7,929 nt of DNA from Clostridiaceae bacterium (GTDB lineage Bacteria; Bacillota; Clostridia; Oscillospirales; Acutalibacteraceae): the NCBI GenBank assembly GCA_904501705.1, contig CAJGCA010000069.1:1-7929 (forward strand), in the 5' to 3' direction. The notes beneath the pieces are model-generated. The model was not told the DNA's origin and ran no database searches. It saw nothing but the letters and a program-made list of their open reading frames with translations. A program made the translations under genes and the position numbers. Shown here piece after piece: positions 5,062 to 7,929 of the stretch. Position 1 is the stretch's first letter; every line of letters begins with the position of its first letter.

Positions 5062-6006
5062 ATGAAATGGTCACTGGTCGTGCCCTGCTATAATGAAGAA
5101 GCGAACGTGCGGGCGTTTTTTACCGCCTGCCGTGAGGCGATCGGGGACAGGATGTCCTACGAGGTGGTGTTTGTTAACGACGGTAGCCGTGACAATACGT
5201 GGAATGAGCTTAAGGCGTTACATGAGGAGTACCCCGAACATATCAAACTAATCAATTTCTCCCGCAATTTTGGCAAGGAAGCGGGGATGTACGCGGGCCT
5301 GCAGCGCGCTGAGGGGGACTACGTCACCGTCATTGACGCGGATATGCAGCAGCGCCCTGAGATCGCGCTTCAGATGGTGGATTTTCTCGAGGTAAATCGG
5401 GATATTGACTGCGTCGCAGCCTATCAGGATGCGCGGCGGGAAAACAAGTTCATCGCGGCGTGTAAAAAGCTGTTCTATAAATTCATTGATTTTGCCTGCG
5501 AGATTAGCTTTAAGGCGGGGGCGAGCGATTTCCGCACGATGCGTCGCGAGATGGTCAAGGCGGTGCTCGCGATGAGCGAGTATCACCGCTTTTCTAAGGG
5601 CATTTTCTCGTGGGTCGGTTTCAACACACACTATGTCCCGTACACCGCTGAGCAGCGGCAGGCAGGCAAGACCTCGTGGTCATTCAAGAAATTATGTAAA
5701 TACGCCTTTGAGGGGGTCATCTCGTTTACGACCTTCCCTCTGCGCATCGCAACCATCGTCGGTGCGCTGATGTCGCTCGGCTCGCTCTTGTATATGCTCG
5801 TCGTCGTGGTGCAGAAGCTCGCGTTCGGCATTGATCTGCCGGGTTACGCCACCATTGTGGTGCTCATCCTGCTTATCGGCGGGTTGCAGATGATCATGCT
5901 CGGTATTATTGGAGAGTATATCGCGCGCATTTATATTCAAGGTAAGCATCGACCTGTATATATCGCAAAGGAATACGTCGCCCGAAAAACAGAAGAGAAA
6001 GAATAA
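5062..6006 (+). CDS. Family 2 glycosyltransferase, DPM1/GtrB type, with two C-terminal membrane segments
   Basis: Proteins of this type move a sugar from a nucleotide donor onto undecaprenyl phosphate at the inner face of the membrane; the lipid-linked sugar then serves to modify wall polymers or glycans. The 314-residue protein has the GT-A opening VVPCYNEE (6-13) and the donor-site VNDGSRDNT (38-46). The family stretch FSRNFGKEAGMYAGL is at 66-80. The metal-binding DxD is IDADMQQRPE (91-100), and RQAGKTSWSFKKL (199-211) is also present. Two hydrophobic segments lie at about 227-251 and 262-288, followed by GEYIARIYIQGKHRPVY, typical of GtrB/YkcC relatives. In the DxD region QQR replaces the more usual QDP/QHP. 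There is no GtrA-like flippase or other wall gene beside it, so the sugar and final acceptor are unknown. Confidence 0.93.
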   Translation: MKWSLVVPCYNEEANVRAFFTACREAIGDRMSYEVVFVNDGSRDNTWNELKALHEEYPEHIKLINFSRNFGKEAGMYAGLQRAEGDYVTVIDADMQQRPEIALQMVDFLEVNRDIDCVAAYQDARRENKFIAACKKLFYKFIDFACEISFKAGASDFRTMRREMVKAVLAMSEYHRFSKGIFSWVGFNTHYVPYTAEQRQAGKTSWSFKKLCKYAFEGVISFTTFPLRIATIVGALMSLGSLLYMLVVVVQKLAFGIDLPGYATIVVLILLIGGLQMIMLGIIGEYIARIYIQGKHRPVYIAKEYVARKTEEKE

Positions 6007-6045
6007 AAACAGCCGGTAAGGAAGACCCTTACCGGCTGTTTTTTT
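6005..6045 (+). terminator. Shared bidirectional terminator of two convergent genes
   Basis: AAAAACAGCCGGTAAGG (6005-6021) pairs perfectly with CCTTACCGGCTGTTTTT (6027-6043) around the loop AAGAC. Seven T follow on the plus strand (6039-6045), and a five-T run follows on the minus strand. It overlaps the last bases of both stop codons, so it serves the glycosyltransferase and the FAD protein at once. Confidence 0.94.
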
Positions 6046-7411
6046 AGTTGTTCGCGATGTGTCGTGCGATGTGTACGCCGCTGGCGGAGGCGTGGGACAG
6101 CGAGTGGGTGATGCCGCTGCCGTCGCCGATGATGTAGAGGCCTTTGTAGCGGGACTCGAGTTTGTCGTTGACCTCGACTTCCATATTATAGAATTTGACC
6201 TCCACGCCGTACAGCAGGGTATCGTCGTTCGCGGTGCCGGGGGCGACCTTGTCGAGGGCGTAGATCATCTCGATGATGCCGTCGAGGATGCGCTTAGGCA
6301 GCACCAGACTCAGATCGCCTGGTGTGGCGTTGAGCGTCGGGGTGATAAACGCCTCCTCGATGCGGTTCGGCGTCGAGCGGCGACCGCGGATGAGATCGCC
6401 GAAGCGCTGGACGATGACACCGCCGCCGAGCATATTGCTCAGTCGTGCGATGGACTCGCCGTAGCCGTTGGAATCCTTAAAGGGCTCGGAGAAATGCTTG
6501 GCGACCAGCAGGGCGAAGTTGGTATTCTCCGTCTGCTTGGCAGGATCCTCATAGCTGTGGCCGTTGACGGTGATGATGCCGTTGGTGTTCTCGTTGACCA
6601 CCGCGCCCTTGGGGTTCATACAGAAGGTGCGCACTTTATCGCCGTATTTCTCGGTGCGGTAGACAATCTTACTCTCGTACAGCTCGTCCGTCAGATGGGC
6701 GAAAACTTCGGCGGGCAGTTCAACGCGCACACCAATGTCGACGCGGGTGGATTCAGTGGGGATATCGAGCTCCTTGCAGACGGTCTCCATCCACTTGCTG
6801 CCGCTGCGGCCGACCGAGATGATGCAATCGGTGCAGCGGTAAATTCCCTGTTTGCAGGTGATCTCATAGCCGCCGTCGACGACGCCGACCGTCTGCACGG
6901 GGGTATCGAAATAGAAGTCGACCTTGTCCTTGAGATCGGCGTAGAGATTCTCCAACACGACGAAATTAATGTCGGTGCCGAGATGGCGCACCGAGGCGTC
7001 GAGCAGGTGCAGGTCATTCTGGATGCAGAGGGTCTTAAAACGGGTGCCCGCGGTGGAGTACAACTTTGTTCCCTCGCCGCCGTAACGCATATTGATCTTA
7101 TCGACGTATTTCATCAGCTCCAGCGCGTGCTTTTTGCCGATATACTCGTGCAGGGTGCCGCCGAAGTCGTTGGTGATGTTATATTTACCGTCGGAGAAGG
7201 CGCCTGCGCCACCGAAACCGCTCATAATGCTGCAGCTCGGGCAACCGATACAGGATTTAATCTTATCGCCGTCGATGGGGCAGCGGCGCTTCTCAAGAGC
7301 GTGACCTGCCTCGAAGACCGCCACCTTGAGCTCGGGCTTGCGCTGGGTTAGCTCGAAGGCGGAGAAGATACCGCCGGGGCCCGCACCGATGATGATGACA
7401 TCGTATTTCAT
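6044..7411 (-). CDS. FAD-dependent dehydrogenase of the COG2509 type
   Basis: The 455-residue protein begins with a dinucleotide-binding strand and the FAD motif GAGPGG (9-14), followed by the acidic VFEAG at 32-36. It ends with a second FAD-contact segment, LYIIGDGSGITHSLSHASASG (425-445). Between them are the hallmarks of this uncharacterised family: RRCPID (42-47), then CIGCPSC (54-60), running into IMSGFGGAGAFSDGKYN (62-78). This gives four cysteines at 44, 54, 57 and 60. It is predicted to be a soluble oxidoreductase; the substrate is not known for the family. The start is ATG 7411, because GGAGG (7420-7424) stands 8 bases upstream. A longer frame from a TTG at 7426 would begin inside that ribosome site. 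It has its own promoter and shares its terminator with the facing glycosyltransferase gene. Confidence 0.92.
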   Translation of the reverse strand: MKYDVIIIGAGPGGIFSAFELTQRKPELKVAVFEAGHALEKRRCPIDGDKIKSCIGCPSCSIMSGFGGAGAFSDGKYNITNDFGGTLHEYIGKKHALELMKYVDKINMRYGGEGTKLYSTAGTRFKTLCIQNDLHLLDASVRHLGTDINFVVLENLYADLKDKVDFYFDTPVQTVGVVDGGYEITCKQGIYRCTDCIISVGRSGSKWMETVCKELDIPTESTRVDIGVRVELPAEVFAHLTDELYESKIVYRTEKYGDKVRTFCMNPKGAVVNENTNGIITVNGHSYEDPAKQTENTNFALLVAKHFSEPFKDSNGYGESIARLSNMLGGGVIVQRFGDLIRGRRSTPNRIEEAFITPTLNATPGDLSLVLPKRILDGIIEMIYALDKVAPGTANDDTLLYGVEVKFYNMEVEVNDKLESRYKGLYIIGDGSGITHSLSHASASGVHIARHIANN

Positions 7412-7419
7412 ATTCGTTT

Positions 7420-7424
7420 CCTCC
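7420..7424 (-). promoter_or_regulatory. Ribosome binding site that fixes the FAD-protein start
   Basis: GGAGG on the minus strand ends 8 bases before ATG 7411. The competing in-frame TTG start at 7426 overlaps it, so the extra five residues of the longer frame are unlikely to be translated. Confidence 0.85.
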
Positions 7425-7480
7425 AAAAATAAGCAGACTGCGTATAGTCAGCCGTGATCGGGGTTTGAACGCACGAAATT

Positions 7481-7509
7481 ATTTTATCATATTTCTGAGA
7501 CGTTTTCAA
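7481..7509 (-). promoter_or_regulatory. Promoter of the FAD-dependent dehydrogenase gene
   Basis: On the minus strand TTGAAA (7504-7509) and TAAAAT (7481-7486) are 17 bp apart. The start would be near 7474, leaving a leader of about 60 nt. The leader contains a small GACT-N6-AGTC inverted repeat (7437-7450) of no clear role. Confidence 0.6.
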
Positions 7510-7514
7510 GGGGG

Positions 7515-7544
7515 TTAATATGGTTATAGTCCACGCTCTATAAA
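7515..7544 (+). promoter_or_regulatory. Possible promoter of the LysM gene
   Basis: TTAATA (7515-7520) and TATAAA (7539-7544) with an 18-bp spacer are a weak sigma-A-like pair, upstream of the LysM gene. No clear sporulation-sigma (SigE/SigG/SigK) consensus was seen by eye, although a gene of this kind would often have one. Confidence 0.3.
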
Positions 7545-7573
7545 ACATATAGATGAAGTGAGAGGTGAGTGCT

Positions 7574-7929
7574 ATGACGATACACACGGTCGCAGCAGGG
7601 GATACGCTAAACAGCATTGCAGCGCGCTACGGTGTTTCCGTGGCGCTGATTGCCGAGGTCAACGGCATCAAGCAGACTACGCCGCTGGTAGTGGGACAGG
7701 CGTTGGTGATCCTCGTCCCTGCGGAGGTCTATACCGTGCAGAACGGGGACAGCATTTATAGTATCGCGCGGCAGTATAACACGTCGGTTATTCAGCTCTA
7801 CCGCAACAACCCCGTTCTACGGGGCTTGCCGACGGTGCAAGCTGGACAGACGCTGGTTATTCGCTATGAGCCCACGCCAACCGAGCTGTTGGACGTTAAC
7901 GCTTATGCGTATCCGTTCATTCAGCCGTC
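7574..7929 (+). CDS. LysM-LysM protein, probably GH18 spore-cortex hydrolase (SleL/YaaH-like), 3'-truncated by window
   Basis: The visible 118 residues hold two LysM peptidoglycan-binding modules. The first, at about 3-48, has HTVAAGDTLNSIAARYGVS and later GQALVILVP. The second, at about 52-97, has YTVQNGDSIYSIARQYNTS and later GQTLVIRY. A short linker (EPTPTE) leads into LLDVNAYAYPFIQP, which resembles the first strand of the GH18 domain in SleL/YaaH/YdhD-type N-acetylglucosaminidases that act on spore cortex fragments. No signal peptide precedes the first LysM, as is usual for these spore-coat-located enzymes. The ribosome site AGGTGA (7563-7568) is 5 bases before the ATG. The frame is open to the window edge. 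The LysM call is firm; the GH18 and spore role rest on only about 14 residues and on domain order. Confidence 0.85.
   Translation, partial: MTIHTVAAGDTLNSIAARYGVSVALIAEVNGIKQTTPLVVGQALVILVPAEVYTVQNGDSIYSIARQYNTSVIQLYRNNPVLRGLPTVQAGQTLVIRYEPTPTELLDVNAYAYPFIQP

Noticed and set aside
6059..7351. 430-codon plus-strand frame opposite the FAD protein
   Set aside because: It is a low-complexity Asp/Ala/Val/Gly-rich translation, typical of the antisense of a coding frame. The minus-strand gene is well supported.
1..7929. CRISPR array, insertion sequence or phage genes
   Set aside because: I saw no regularly spaced repeats, transposase, integrase or phage structural motifs anywhere in the window. 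The only direct repeat is the two-copy tRNA-derived one.

Overview
The window looks like a chromosomal segment of a spore-forming, low-oxygen Firmicute. I would guess class Clostridia, Oscillospirales/Ruminococcaceae-like. The grounds are a typical Firmicute Rex repressor, sigma-A-type promoters close to TTGACA-17-TATAAT, strong AAGGAGG-like ribosome sites, compact intrinsic terminators, and a right-edge gene whose LysM-LysM-(GH18) layout matches spore-cortex hydrolases. Coding regions are moderately GC-rich and intergenic regions AT-rich. The species cannot be named from the sequence alone.

Layout. Positions 1-141 hold no gene but carry terminator-like hairpins. rex lies at 142-774 (-), with a good promoter at 803-831. 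A divergent tRNA-Leu (anticodon GAG) at 930-1014 (+) has a perfect consensus promoter and is followed by a very long bidirectional terminator. Positions 1058-1248 hold no gene; they contain an imperfect second copy of the tRNA 3' end, terminator and tail. An AraC-family regulator at 1249-2136 (-) faces away from a three-gene operon at 2271-4927 (+). The operon encodes a PIG-L/LmbE deacetylase, a divergent NagB-like (glucosamine-6-phosphate deaminase fold) protein and a PfkB-family sugar kinase, and it ends at a strong terminator. A membrane-anchored DPM1/GtrB-type glycosyltransferase (5062-6006, +) has its own promoter. It converges, through a shared bidirectional terminator, on a COG2509-type FAD-dependent dehydrogenase (6044-7411, -). 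A LysM protein (7574 to window edge, +) is cut off just as its probable GH18 domain begins.

How the genes work together. The clearest functional unit is the AraC regulator with the deacetylase / NagB-like / kinase operon. Together they read as a small, inducible route for an N-acetylated amino sugar: deacetylation, phosphorylation and deamination/isomerisation in some order. The NagB-like protein keeps three canonical active-site residues (Asp114, His190, Glu195). It has Met where the fourth (Asp141 of E. coli NagB) is expected, and its substrate-phosphate loop is altered. The chemistry or substrate is therefore probably not that of ordinary GlcN6P deaminase. No transporter or glycosidase for the route lies inside the window. 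The other genes (rex, tRNA, glycosyltransferase, FAD protein, LysM protein) are separate transcription units.
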